DNA of 64,000 nucleotides from Vibrio sp. PID17_43 (GTDB lineage Bacteria; Pseudomonadota; Gammaproteobacteria; Enterobacterales; Vibrionaceae). This document shows positions 32,620 to 41,486 of this stretch, in pieces. The DNA lies in NCBI RefSeq assembly GCF_002608565.1, contig NZ_LIXM01000008.1:100171-164170 (forward strand). The letters are read 5' to 3'. Each line of letters starts with the position of its first letter. Positions within the stretch are counted from its first letter, which is position 1. The position numbers and the translations under genes are program-made. The notes below the pieces were generated by a model. The model did no database searches and was not told where the DNA came from. It saw only the letters and a program-made list of their open reading frames with translations.

Positions 32620-32636
32620 TTGTACAGTGTGTACAA
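32620..32636. promoter_or_regulatory. Perfect palindrome upstream of the MATE gene
   Basis: TTGTACA-GTG-TGTACAA is a perfect 7-3-7 inverted repeat, 39 nt before the MATE start. It is placed where an operator would overlap the promoter. Confidence 0.45.
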
Positions 32637-32674
32637 TAAAACCACACCCCGCTCTGAAAACACTCAACTTTTCT

Positions 32675-34012
32675 ATGTCTTCTATTTCTTCTGACATTCA
32701 GCCTACGTTAGCAAAACAGCTGTTTACTATGACATGGCCCATGCTTTTTGGTGTGCTCTCCTTGATGAGCTTCCAGCTCGTTGACAGTGCTTTCATTGGT
32801 CAACTCGGGGTTCTTCCGCTTGCCGCTCAGGGCTTTACTTTACCATTGCAAATGGTGGTCATTGGTATTCAAGTAGGTTTAGGCATCGCGACCACGGCTG
32901 TGATAGCAAAAGCGATAGGAGCTAACGATGTCCACTACGCAAAACAGCTTGGTGGCTTAGTGCTTATGATTGGCTCGATTGGTGTGGCTGTATTGGGCTT
33001 CATCATTTGGTTTCTGCGTTACCCTATCCTTTCCCTCTTAAGTGCACCAGAAACGATCATGCCAATCATCGACAGCTATTGGCCTTGGTGGTTATTAAGC
33101 TCTTGGACAGGCGCAGTGCTGTATTTCTACTACAGCATTTGCCGTGCAAATGGTAATACGATGCTGCCAGGCTCTATGATGATGGTGACCAGTGGTTTGA
33201 ACCTTGTTCTCGATCCTTTGTTCATTTTCACCTTTGATTTAGGGATTAATGGCGCGGCCATTGCCACCATTATCGCATTCGGCGTTGGTATTGTTGTCGT
33301 TTCGCCGCGTGTACAGAAAAATCACTGGGCAACGTTCCAATGGCAAGATCTAAACGTGATGAAAAGTGTCACCGCTATCGGTAACATCATGGGACCTGCA
33401 ATGATTAGCCAGCTACTGCCACCTCTTTCATCGATGCTAGCAACGAAACTATTAGCCGGATTTGGTACGGCGGCGGTGGCATCTTGGGCGCTAGGCTCTC
33501 GTTATGAATTTTTTGCCATTGTTTCAGTGTTAGCTTTAACTATGTCAATGCCCCCCATGGTGGGTCGCTTACTGGGCGCAAAGAACTACACGGATATTCG
33601 TTCTTTAGTCTCTATCGCGGTTAAATTCATACTCGGCTTCCAACTGTTGATTGCCATTGTGACTTTTATTGTTGCTAAACCACTCGCGCTATTGATGACC
33701 AGTGATGTTCAAGTGGAGCAAGTCTTGAACATGCACCTCGTGATCGTTCCTATCAGTTTGGGTTCGCTTGGGGTATGTATTCTGATGGTGTCTATCTGTA
33801 ACGCGCTAGGAAAATCCTACACCGCACTAACCATCTCTGCACTACGCCTGTTTTTATTCTTCCTACCTTGCTTGTGGGTTGGCGCACAACTGGGCGGAAT
33901 CCAGGGGCTATTGATTGGCGCTTGTATTGGTAACATTTTCGCGGGCATTGCGGCTTACCTAACTTACCGCAAAACAATACACAACCTATCAAAGCTGCAA
34001 GCCGCTGCTTAA
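32675..34012 (+). CDS. MATE family efflux transporter
   Basis: The 445-residue protein has 12 predicted membrane spans and the MATE pattern: LAKQLFTMTWPMLFGVLSLMSFQLVDSAFIGQLGVLPLAA in the first lobe and a repeated half beginning near TAIGNIMGPAMISQLLPPLSSMLATKLL. It should export cationic compounds by sodium or proton antiport. The frame is open to 32609, but the ATG at 32675 gives the natural N-terminus; the earlier part overlaps the terminator and palindrome. Confidence 0.93.
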   Translation: MSSISSDIQPTLAKQLFTMTWPMLFGVLSLMSFQLVDSAFIGQLGVLPLAAQGFTLPLQMVVIGIQVGLGIATTAVIAKAIGANDVHYAKQLGGLVLMIGSIGVAVLGFIIWFLRYPILSLLSAPETIMPIIDSYWPWWLLSSWTGAVLYFYYSICRANGNTMLPGSMMMVTSGLNLVLDPLFIFTFDLGINGAAIATIIAFGVGIVVVSPRVQKNHWATFQWQDLNVMKSVTAIGNIMGPAMISQLLPPLSSMLATKLLAGFGTAAVASWALGSRYEFFAIVSVLALTMSMPPMVGRLLGAKNYTDIRSLVSIAVKFILGFQLLIAIVTFIVAKPLALLMTSDVQVEQVLNMHLVIVPISLGSLGVCILMVSICNALGKSYTALTISALRLFLFFLPCLWVGAQLGGIQGLLIGACIGNIFAGIAAYLTYRKTIHNLSKLQAAA

Positions 34013-34046
34013 CGAGCAAAATAACGCCCTCACGATTGAGGTTTTT

Positions 34047-35039
34047 TTAATTAAATACAGTCAGTTGATCTGCCGGGAAAGCGACGCCGGTTTGCCTTCT
34101 TACTTCCGTCAGCACTTTGGCAACCGTCAACGAACGTTGCTTCATTTTTTCATCAATCAACCCAAGTTTAAGTTGCTGAGCAAATGCTTGTGCTTCATAG
34201 AACATATGATTTTCGGTTTGAGGCAGCGTGAGCACTTCTTTACCTTGCCCTCTCAAGATGCGCTCCACACCGCGTCCCGTAGCAATCATATCCACCAGCA
34301 CACTACCTTGCTCTCCTTGAAATTCGCTTGGGATCAAAGAGTCACTCACTTTAGAGTGGAGCAGATTGACGTTAAAACCATCATACGCCAATGTCACGCT
34401 ACCGCAGCCATCTACCCCCGAAGGCAGTACATGGGCACTGGCTTGGATGCTTTTGGGTTCCCCAAACAATTCAATCGCCGAGCCTACACAGTAATAACCA
34501 ATATCCATGATGGAACCGTTAGAAAACTCTGGATTAAATGTATTGGGATTTTCACCATTGAGGTATTTTTGATATCTCGATGAATATTGGCAATAGCTGA
34601 TTGTCGCATGCCGCAGCGGAGCGATAGTTGGCAAGCTCTCTTTCAACACTTGGAAGTTTGGCGTATACGGCGACATAAATGCCTCAAACAACACCACTTG
34701 GTGTTCTTCCGCACATTGGAACATAGCCTTGGCTAAAGCGTAATTTGACGCCATTGGCTTTTCACATAGTACATGCTTGCCAGCATTAAGCATTTGTATC
34801 GCTTGTGGTGCATGCAGCGAATTTGGACTGGCGATATACACCGCATCAATATCCGCATCCTCTCCGAGAGCGTCGAGGCTGTCATAGTAAGCTTCAGCGC
34901 CATAGGGTGAACCAAACGAACGGGCTTTATCAACGTCGCGCGAGTACACGGCATGTAGACAGAATTCTTTGGTTTGAATCGCCGCTTGAACAAATTGTTG
35001 AGAGATCCAGTTGGTCCCGATCACAGCAAGTTTGAACAT
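34047..35039 (-). CDS. Gfo/Idh/MocA family oxidoreductase
   Basis: The 330-residue enzyme has an N-terminal Rossmann domain (LAVIGTNWISQQFVQAA) and the family motif NAGKHVLCEKPMASNYALAKAMF, where EKP carries the catalytic Lys. A C-terminal alpha/beta substrate domain includes NGSIMDIGYYCVG. It is likely an NAD(P)-dependent dehydrogenase of a sugar or related polyol. The substrate is not indicated by neighbours. It is convergent with the MATE gene. Confidence 0.9.
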   Translation of the reverse strand: MFKLAVIGTNWISQQFVQAAIQTKEFCLHAVYSRDVDKARSFGSPYGAEAYYDSLDALGEDADIDAVYIASPNSLHAPQAIQMLNAGKHVLCEKPMASNYALAKAMFQCAEEHQVVLFEAFMSPYTPNFQVLKESLPTIAPLRHATISYCQYSSRYQKYLNGENPNTFNPEFSNGSIMDIGYYCVGSAIELFGEPKSIQASAHVLPSGVDGCGSVTLAYDGFNVNLLHSKVSDSLIPSEFQGEQGSVLVDMIATGRGVERILRGQGKEVLTLPQTENHMFYEAQAFAQQLKLGLIDEKMKQRSLTVAKVLTEVRRQTGVAFPADQLTVFN

Positions 35040-35694
35040 ATTACTTCCTTTTCATTACCGTTCTTATACTAGGGGGACAGCTTTCCTTTCGCGATTTAAA
35101 CAAGCTTTAGTTCATTAAACAACTCAAATAACTCATCGAGCCTCTCTATCCGCGCCTATTTTTTGGGAGAGCCTCAAACAGCGTGACAATTGACTAGGTA
35201 AAGCCCATGCTCATTGCGTGCCTACTCGCGTTTTAAACTGTGATTGCTTACATATTTTTGAAAACAAAAATGAGTCGTAATTAACATTGAATAGTCATAT
35301 CTACGCTGAATGATTAAAAGTTGCACTTCACAATGCCCACCCCATCACAATCCCCACATATACGCGACGCACATCACGAAACCTAAGTAATTATCACTTT
35401 AATAAACAGTTAAATTTGAACTCATCCTTTATCTTCACAAAAAAAGCCCACTGTTTTTCAAAAGTCAACACGTCAAAGCTGCCCCTTTGGTCACATTAAT
35501 CAGCCGTAAAAAGCACCCTAGCCAACATGAAAAACTGGATTTATTTTTCCTAGCAGAATAACCAACAGCCACTTACAATCCGCACACATAATTACTACAA
35601 AACAATTACACAAACCGTTTGCTCGCTCGTGGTATTTGCCAACACAAACGAATGAGTACGGTCAGCCCAAAAACGTGAAAGGTCCAAAACAACA
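35040..35694. other. Long intergenic region between the oxidoreductase and GAPDH genes
   Basis: This 655-nt AT-rich stretch contains no convincing reading frame, terminator hairpin or RNA gene. It must hold the promoters of both divergent genes. Confidence 0.5.
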
Positions 35695-37128
35695 ATGAGT
35701 CCAGAGAAATATCTCCAAGACTGGCAAACGAGCCAAACAATAGCTGAATCTGTCTCCCCTCTAATTGGTAAGTTATATCGTCAAAATGGAATCGAAGTGG
35801 TTCTATTTGGTAAGACACTTATCAATGCATCGACTATCGACATTCTCAAAGCTCACCGTATTGCAAGGCGCTATACTGGCAACCCTCTGTCTCTTGAACA
35901 TACGATGCCGATCATCCAAAGCCTTAATGACATGAGTATTGCTTCTTGCCGTGTTGATATTGGCCAGCTTGCCGAGATGTACTGGAAAGCACACGAAGAT
36001 ACATCTGCACTGGATGACTTTTTACATACCGCTCTTCATGGTGCACATAGTGCAGACGCCCCATTAAAATCGCGTGATGTCGTTCTCTATGGTTTTGGTC
36101 GCATTGGTCGACTGTTAACTCGCCTTCTCATCGAAAAAAGTGGCCCTGGCTACCCGCTTCGACTACGTGCCATCGTGGTACGCGGCGGTAAAAAAGGTGA
36201 TCTGGAAAAACGTGCAAGCTTATTGCGTCGTGATTCCGTTCATGGCCAATTCAACGGCAGTATCTTAATTGATGAAGAACGTAAGGCGTTGATCGTTAAT
36301 GGTAACTACATCCAAATCATTTACGCTAATAGCCCAAGCGACGTCGACTATTCGGTTTACGGTATCAACAATGCACTGGTTGTCGATAACACCGGCGTAT
36401 GGCGTGATGCTGAAGGTCTAAGCCAGCACGTAGCATGTAAAGGCGCAGAAAAAGTACTGCTGACTGCTCCGGGTAAAGGCGACATTAAGAACGTTGTATT
36501 TGGTGTAAACGAATCTGTCATTCAAGAAGACGACACCTTCATTTCAGCCGCAAGTTGTACAACCAACGCCATTACACCTGTACTTAAAGCGCTGAATGAC
36601 AAATATGGCGTCCTATCTGGCCATATTGAAACGGTGCACTCATACACCAATGACCAAAACCTGATTGATAATTTCCACTCGGGCGATCGTCGTGGCCGTG
36701 GCGCTTCTTTAAACATGGTTCTTACCTCAACTGGCGCCGCAAAAGCGGTAGCGAAAGCGTTGCCAGAACTTGCGGGTAAGCTAACGGGTAATGCGATCCG
36801 TGTACCGACACCGAATGTATCGATGGCAGTCGCAAACCTAAACCTAGGCGAAGATGTGGACCGTGAGTCATTGAATGAATACTTGCGTGAAATGGCCTTA
36901 AATTCAGCGCTTTCTGCGCAGATTGATTACACAGATTCAACGGAGATTGTATCTAGTGACTTAGTCGGCTCTCGCCATGCGGGCGTTGTTGACGGCCAAG
37001 CAACGATTGCACAAGACAAGCGCTGCGTACTGTACATCTGGTACGACAATGAATTTGGTTACAGCTGTCAAGTTGTACACTGTATGGAACAAATGATGGG
37101 TGTTCGTTACCAAACATACCCTCAATAG
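35695..37128 (+). CDS. Glyceraldehyde-3-phosphate dehydrogenase-type protein with an N-terminal extension
   Basis: The 477-residue protein has a ~125-residue N-terminal extension ahead of a full GAPDH. The GAPDH part shows the NAD-binding VVLYGFGRIGRLLTRLL (~127), catalytic Cys288 in SAASCTTNAITPV, SYTNDQNLID, RGRGASLNMVLTSTGAAKAV and WYDNEFGYSCQVV. Chromosome II of vibrios carries such a long second GAPDH besides the usual ~331-residue GapA. The extension has no motif I can name. Whether it works in glycolysis or gluconeogenesis cannot be told from sequence. Confidence 0.93.
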   Translation: MSPEKYLQDWQTSQTIAESVSPLIGKLYRQNGIEVVLFGKTLINASTIDILKAHRIARRYTGNPLSLEHTMPIIQSLNDMSIASCRVDIGQLAEMYWKAHEDTSALDDFLHTALHGAHSADAPLKSRDVVLYGFGRIGRLLTRLLIEKSGPGYPLRLRAIVVRGGKKGDLEKRASLLRRDSVHGQFNGSILIDEERKALIVNGNYIQIIYANSPSDVDYSVYGINNALVVDNTGVWRDAEGLSQHVACKGAEKVLLTAPGKGDIKNVVFGVNESVIQEDDTFISAASCTTNAITPVLKALNDKYGVLSGHIETVHSYTNDQNLIDNFHSGDRRGRGASLNMVLTSTGAAKAVAKALPELAGKLTGNAIRVPTPNVSMAVANLNLGEDVDRESLNEYLREMALNSALSAQIDYTDSTEIVSSDLVGSRHAGVVDGQATIAQDKRCVLYIWYDNEFGYSCQVVHCMEQMMGVRYQTYPQ

Positions 37129-37233
37129 GTGAACTTTGCTCCACAATGTTAACCACACTGCGTAACGAGCAATACCCCAGCATTTGTTTTAATATAAGCG
37201 CCCCGCGCATTACTAATAATATTTCCCCCGTTT

Positions 37234-37264
37234 ATACGCCTGGTGACCATCAGGCGTTTTTTCG
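37234..37264 (+). terminator. Terminator downstream of the GAPDH gene
   Basis: ACGCCTG and CAGGCGT flank an 8-nt loop, followed by TTTTTTCGTTTTT. Confidence 0.85.
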
Positions 37265-37377
37265 TTTTTAGACCAATTTGACATTCCTCAGACAAATCGA
37301 TGTGAAATTGAATGGTATGTTCATATTTCATTCATGTTCAGGGCGCTAATCTGAACGCATAGATTGAAAGAGAGGTC

Positions 37378-37605
37378 ATGAATATGAATCGAATTATCGT
37401 TACAGCATTAGCACTGATTACCGGCTTTGTTACTTTAGTTTTTAGCCTAATCATGGCGATTCCATTGACCATAGCTGCACTGATTACTGGCAAACGTATT
37501 GAAAAACGCGTGAAACAAATGCAACAAGAAAGGCATGAAGAGTACCATTTCAATACGGGCAAAACCGATGCAATTGAAGGCGAGTTTGAAGAAGTTCGTC
37601 GCTGA
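37378..37605 (+). CDS. Small membrane protein, 75 aa
   Basis: An ATG at 37378 follows GAGAGG at a good distance. The product has a hydrophobic N-terminal half that could span the membrane once or twice (IIVTALALITGFVTLVFSLIMAIPLTIAALITG), then a basic helix and an acidic tail (AIEGEFEEVRR). The function is unknown. Two terminators follow. Confidence 0.75.
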   Translation: MNMNRIIVTALALITGFVTLVFSLIMAIPLTIAALITGKRIEKRVKQMQQERHEEYHFNTGKTDAIEGEFEEVRR

Positions 37606-37651
37606 TTGCTAACCACTCCCTATGTTCCTGAGCAAAATTCCTTGCTGACAC

Positions 37652-37688
37652 CCTATCTCAACATTCTGGATAGGGTGTTTTTTTATCA
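37652..37688 (+). terminator. Terminator after the 75-aa membrane protein gene
   Basis: ACACCCTATC and GATAGGGTGT form a 10-bp stem followed by seven T residues. Confidence 0.88.
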
Positions 37689-37701
37689 CAAACACAACAA
37701 A

Positions 37702-37732
37702 GGCGATCATTTCGATCGCCTTTTTATTATTG
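37702..37732. terminator. Terminator for the LysE-family gene (bidirectional)
   Basis: AAGGCGATC and GATCGCCTT form a 9-bp stem with a 5-nt loop, A-rich to the left and T-rich to the right. It sits 22 nt beyond the LysE stop on the minus strand. Confidence 0.8.
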
Positions 37733-37753
37733 GGTTTATCTTTGATTACATCG

Positions 37754-38368
37754 CTAAATCGTCACTACTACACGGATAGCAAGCAACATAAGAACGATGC
37801 CTGAGAGTCGGTCAATCAGCACCGCTTTAGAGCGAATGCGATCCACGACACGTGAGTTAGACAGCACAAATGTGATAAAGGTGTACCATAAGCCATCCAC
37901 GACAAACGGCGTTGCAACAATGATCATTTGATTACTTAAATCGTTACCGAGCGCAACAAACTGGCTGAATAATGCAATGAAAAATAGTGCAATTTTCGGG
38001 CTAAGGATCGAAATTAAAAAGCCTTCACGTGCCGATTGCGTCACCGTGGTTTCGTCGCCTGATTCCAGCTTTGCCGCGACGCCACCTTTCGAACGCAGTG
38101 CATTAAACCCCAAATAAGCAAGATAAGCCGCACCTGCCAAGCTGATGGTTTTAAACAGCAATGGGCTTTGTTGAAGTACCACCGCCAGCCCAATCAGAGT
38201 AATAAAAGCGTAGATGCCAATACCAAAGGCATGCGCCCATGCCGTCGCTAAGCCATTAATGCGTCCACCAGCTAATGAATGCTTCGCGACAATCGCCAAG
38301 CTCGGGCCCGGTGACATCGCCCCCAATAAACAAACGGTAAAAAGTGATAACCAAACTGTCAGTGTCAT
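37754..38368 (-). CDS. LysE family amino-acid exporter
   Basis: The 204-residue membrane protein starts at MTLTVWLSLFTVCLLGAMSPGPSLAIVAKHSLAGGR, with the LysE/RhtB signature GAMSPGPS, and has six predicted spans. An AGGAGAGG ribosome site lies just upstream of this ATG, so I prefer it to the in-frame start at 38401. It should export an amino acid or derivative; the substrate is not evident. Confidence 0.93.
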   Translation of the reverse strand: MTLTVWLSLFTVCLLGAMSPGPSLAIVAKHSLAGGRINGLATAWAHAFGIGIYAFITLIGLAVVLQQSPLLFKTISLAGAAYLAYLGFNALRSKGGVAAKLESGDETTVTQSAREGFLISILSPKIALFFIALFSQFVALGNDLSNQMIIVATPFVVDGLWYTFITFVLSNSRVVDRIRSKAVLIDRLSGIVLMLLAIRVVVTI

Positions 38369-38514
38369 AAAAACCTCTCCTCTTTGACCGTCATCTATCA
38401 ATAGAGGTGAAAAAATTGAAATTAAAGAGAACGTAAGGGTAATGTTTTATGCCCAAGGATGGGATGAAAATATCAGCTCGAATGGTCAACACTCCCTATT
38501 AACCTGAGTTCAGC

Positions 38515-38889
38515 TTAGTGACGCTCGACCCATTTTGCTCGCCAGTCGGCCGCTGCGTATTCTTCTGGCCAGTATTCAACTTGCTTGCAAATTAAACCAT
38601 CCCGCACAGTGTGAAAAGTAATGACTCGGTCTTTTCGTACCCCATCACTGACGACCACATCCGTTACCACTTGCTCACCATCTGCAACAATGCGTTCGAT
38701 GTCGAATGTCCATGTCCCCTCTGCTGGGTAAGCCGAGTTAAGGGCAGCAAAGTTGGTTCTGCCTCGAATCACTTCTTTGGTGAGTGGCCAAATCACCTCA
38801 CAGTCTGGTGAAAGGCACTCTGCTGCTGCGTTGAAGTCGTTACTTTCCATTGTCTTCCAGAAGTTTAAAACTATCGTTTTCTCGGTCAT
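38515..38889 (-). CDS. SnoaL-like/NTF2-fold protein
   Basis: The 124-residue protein has the NTF2-like pattern: a helical start (IVLNFWKTMESNDFNAAAECLSPDCEVIWP), RGRTNFAALN, then strands with GEQVVTDVVVSDG and ITFHTVRDGLI. Such folds include isomerases and small ligand-binding proteins. Its start overlaps the Lrp-type gene by 4 nt, so it is co-expressed with that regulator. The function is unknown. Confidence 0.85.
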   Translation of the reverse strand: MTEKTIVLNFWKTMESNDFNAAAECLSPDCEVIWPLTKEVIRGRTNFAALNSAYPAEGTWTFDIERIVADGEQVVTDVVVSDGVRKDRVITFHTVRDGLICKQVEYWPEEYAAADWRAKWVERH

Positions 38890-39341
38890 TTTACGAACTG
38901 ATTCCCTGTCGTATTGAAGAACTCCGTTAGTACAGTATGCGTCATCACATTACGAAGCTCAGGGTAGCGTTGAATATGATCTCGAATCTCATTAAGACGG
39001 GCAATATTAGGCACTTCAACAAACAGCATCATATCGGTTTCACCGCTAATGGCATGGCACCACTTCACACCGTCGATTTTGTACAGTTCATTGGCGTACG
39101 CATCGCAATTATGGCTTGAAGCAGAAGTATCAAACTTTAAGGCAAAATACGCGCAGATAGTAGACTCTTCAGAGGTAGCAATATCTGCATGATAACCGAG
39201 TATGACTTGGTCAGTTTCTAGCTTTTTGATTCGAGCCGTCACCGCTGAGCGTGACAAACTCACTTGCTCTGCGATCTCTGTCATTGATAGACGGGCGTTT
39301 TGCCGTAATAGGCCAATGATTTGATGATCAAATTTATCCAT
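38886..39341 (-). CDS. Lrp/AsnC family transcriptional regulator
   Basis: The 151-residue regulator has an N-terminal AsnC helix-turn-helix (DKFDHQIIGLLRQNARLSMTEIAEQVSLSRSAVTARIKKLE) and a RAM effector domain (VKWCHAISGETDMMLFVEVPN). It is divergent from an amino-acid exporter gene with palindromes between, which suggests local control of export by an amino acid. Confidence 0.94.
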   Translation of the reverse strand: MDKFDHQIIGLLRQNARLSMTEIAEQVSLSRSAVTARIKKLETDQVILGYHADIATSEESTICAYFALKFDTSASSHNCDAYANELYKIDGVKWCHAISGETDMMLFVEVPNIARLNEIRDHIQRYPELRNVMTHTVLTEFFNTTGNQFVK

Positions 39342-39397
39342 AAACTCACCAAGCTTTCCTTAATTTTTCCATTCTACTCAATTACAAGTGATTGAAA

Positions 39398-39444
39398 ACC
39401 GACATTTTGCAGGCGTTCATCAAAATAACCGTCATTTTGACGGT
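39398..39444. promoter_or_regulatory. Two related palindromes between the Lrp-type and YjeH-type genes
   Basis: ACCGTCA-TTT-TGACGGT at 39428-39444 is a perfect 7-3-7 palindrome. A degenerate copy, ACCGACATTTTGCAGG, begins at 39398, 30 bp away. Their position suits operators for the divergent Lrp-type regulator. Confidence 0.5.
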
Positions 39445-39517
39445 CGACAACACCAATTTGTTGTACAGAATTTGGCTATGCTTGTGACTCGCAGCGCATT
39501 GACATTCAGAGATCGTT

Positions 39518-40780
39518 ATGGAAGAACTTAAAAAAGACATCACGCTGATATCAGGGATTGGTCAACTCTCCACCACGTTAATGGGTACGGGGCTATTTAT
39601 GATTCCGGCAATTGCTGCTGGCATTGCGGGGCACTTTTCTCTGTGGGCTTGGATTGTATTGTTCGTCGCGATTTGCCCCATCGCCCTCACCTTTGCACAA
39701 CTTGGAAAACGCTATCCAAACGCCGGCGGCACTGCCTTTTTCGTGCGTAAAGCCTTCAACAGTAAATTAGAAAGTAGTGTGGCGTGGCTGTTTGTCAGCG
39801 TGATTCCTGTCGGAGTTCCTGCTGCGGTCGCCCTCGCTGCAGGCTTTTTGCTACAATTGTTACCAGAGGCAATCAGCAATCACTTTTTCGCTCAAATTCT
39901 CACGGTCGCTCTCTTAGTTTTCGTTAGTTTACTTGGTACTAAGTCATCAGGACGTCTGCAAACCGTTATTGCATTAAGCATTTTTGCTTTGGTTAGCGCA
40001 TTTTTGTGGACAGGCGATGTTGGCTATGCCGATCTTACGATGCCAGCAATCACCATGGATTCTACTTGGTCGATTGCTGCAGCTCTCGGGGTCATGTTCT
40101 GGTGCTTTGTTGGCATTGAAGCTTTTGCACATATGGGAGAGGAATTTAAGAACCCACAACGAGACTTCCCTATTGCCATTATCGTCGGCTGCTTTATCGC
40201 TGGCACAACCTACTGGGCATGCTCAGTAGTGATCCTAAAGTTTGGCGCGTATGGCAGTACCGAGTTCGACAGCGCTTCTATCCCTTGGTTAAGTGCGCAT
40301 CTTTTTGGCGACCATGCTAAATGGCTAATTAGCCTAGTCGGTTTCTCAGCATGTTTTGCTAGCATCAACCTCTACACCCAAAGCCTAGCTCGCATGGTGT
40401 GGGCACAGGCAAGGGAGTACAAGCCAACAAGTGCCATTGCACGCGTATCGGTTCGTGGCGTGCCCGCTAATGCGACGCTTCTGGTTGGTGTAATTTTGCT
40501 TGTTTCTTGCGTATTGGGCTCGCTCTCAGGATTAGATTTGGAGTTCTTCCTGAAACTTGCTAACGGAATCTTTGTTTTGGTTTACCTACTGGCCATGCTT
40601 TCAGCCTACAGATTGCTGCAAGGAGCAGGCAAGATTCTAGCCGGAATTTCACTACTCTTATGTACCGCTGTATTTATCTGCTTGGGCTGGTCAATGTTGT
40701 ACGCCATTACTATTTTTGCGGTGCTTTCTCTGCCTTGGAAGCAATGGATAAAAAAGAGTCAAAGCAGACTCATTGAGTGA
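39518..40780 (+). CDS. yjeH: APC-family amino-acid exporter, YjeH-like
   Basis: The 420-residue protein resembles E. coli YjeH (418 residues), a methionine and branched-chain amino-acid exporter. It begins with the family's glycine-rich TM1 (ISGIGQLSTTLMGTGLFMIPAIAAGIAG), has ~12 spans, and includes KRYPNAGGTAFFVRKAF and SVAWLFVSVIPVGVPAA. Divergent Lrp-type control fits an amino-acid exporter. Confidence 0.88.
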   Translation: MEELKKDITLISGIGQLSTTLMGTGLFMIPAIAAGIAGHFSLWAWIVLFVAICPIALTFAQLGKRYPNAGGTAFFVRKAFNSKLESSVAWLFVSVIPVGVPAAVALAAGFLLQLLPEAISNHFFAQILTVALLVFVSLLGTKSSGRLQTVIALSIFALVSAFLWTGDVGYADLTMPAITMDSTWSIAAALGVMFWCFVGIEAFAHMGEEFKNPQRDFPIAIIVGCFIAGTTYWACSVVILKFGAYGSTEFDSASIPWLSAHLFGDHAKWLISLVGFSACFASINLYTQSLARMVWAQAREYKPTSAIARVSVRGVPANATLLVGVILLVSCVLGSLSGLDLEFFLKLANGIFVLVYLLAMLSAYRLLQGAGKILAGISLLLCTAVFICLGWSMLYAITIFAVLSLPWKQWIKKSQSRLIE

Positions 40781-40932
40781 CCAGACCAAGTTAGACGCCA
40801 TTCAAACAACGGCAGGAGATCGACACCTCCACATACCAACGTTTGTTAGGTCAAATAGTGATTCATACTTCATTCTTTAACGCAGCAAATCTGATCGTCG
40901 AATAAATTGTGGAGCGCCTATGTTACAAAATG

Positions 40933-40963
40933 AAAAAAGCCTCGCTAGCATGAGGCTTTTGTT
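40933..40963 (+). terminator. Terminator downstream of the exporter gene
   Basis: AAAAGCCTC and GAGGCTTTT flank an 8-nt loop. It lies about 150 nt after the exporter stop. Confidence 0.8.
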
Positions 40964-40981
40964 TGGTTCATCGCAGGTTAG

Positions 40982-41428
40982 CGGGAACTGAAAATAAAAA
41001 CGACCGTTTTCATTCCAAATAGTACTTTCCTATCGTCATTCAGGGAAGGCTTTCAGCTCGTAAAGTCTAATAAAACTGACTCATTGATCTCTATCACTTT
41101 AGTTCCAGACTCAGTTCCATCCTGTTCTTGTGGCCAAGCTTCTGAGTCTATTCATGATACCCAATGGCGAACGCTCAAAGATGCGATGATACTAGATATA
41201 CCCGTTGAGCTACTCGTTCAGACTCGGCGTATCAAGTGTTCAAAATGTGGTATCAAAACTGAGTCTATCTCTTGGGTTAAGCCATATTCTCGCCTTTCTC
41301 AGTCAAAGCCTTGCATGCCGAAGCTTTACCACACTTTGCTGCCTATCTGCACCAATGGAATAGATAGACTAAACTTAGTGATGTCAATTAGCCTCAAAAG
41401 CTCAAATCTAAGAGTCAATAAGCAGTAG
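40982..41428 (+). pseudogene. ISL3-type transposase remnant
   Basis: From 40988 the frame reads LKIKTTVFIPNSTFL...FREGFQLVKSNKTD and then VPSCSCGQ...DTQWRTLKDAMILDIPVELLVQTRRIKCSKCG. This is the N-terminal zinc-finger region of ISL3-family transposases, with paired Cys motifs. The first codon that could have been ATG is CTG at 40988, so the start looks lost. After about residue 105 the frame leaves the family pattern; another frame then reads HAEALPHFAAYLHQWNR to a stop at 41367. Most of the DDE domain is gone. Clear terminal repeats are not evident. Confidence 0.7.
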
Positions 41429-41486
41429 TATCTACATTGTGTGGGCGGCGGCCTCTTTAGCTTCGAGCCTATATAAGGAATGAGCT

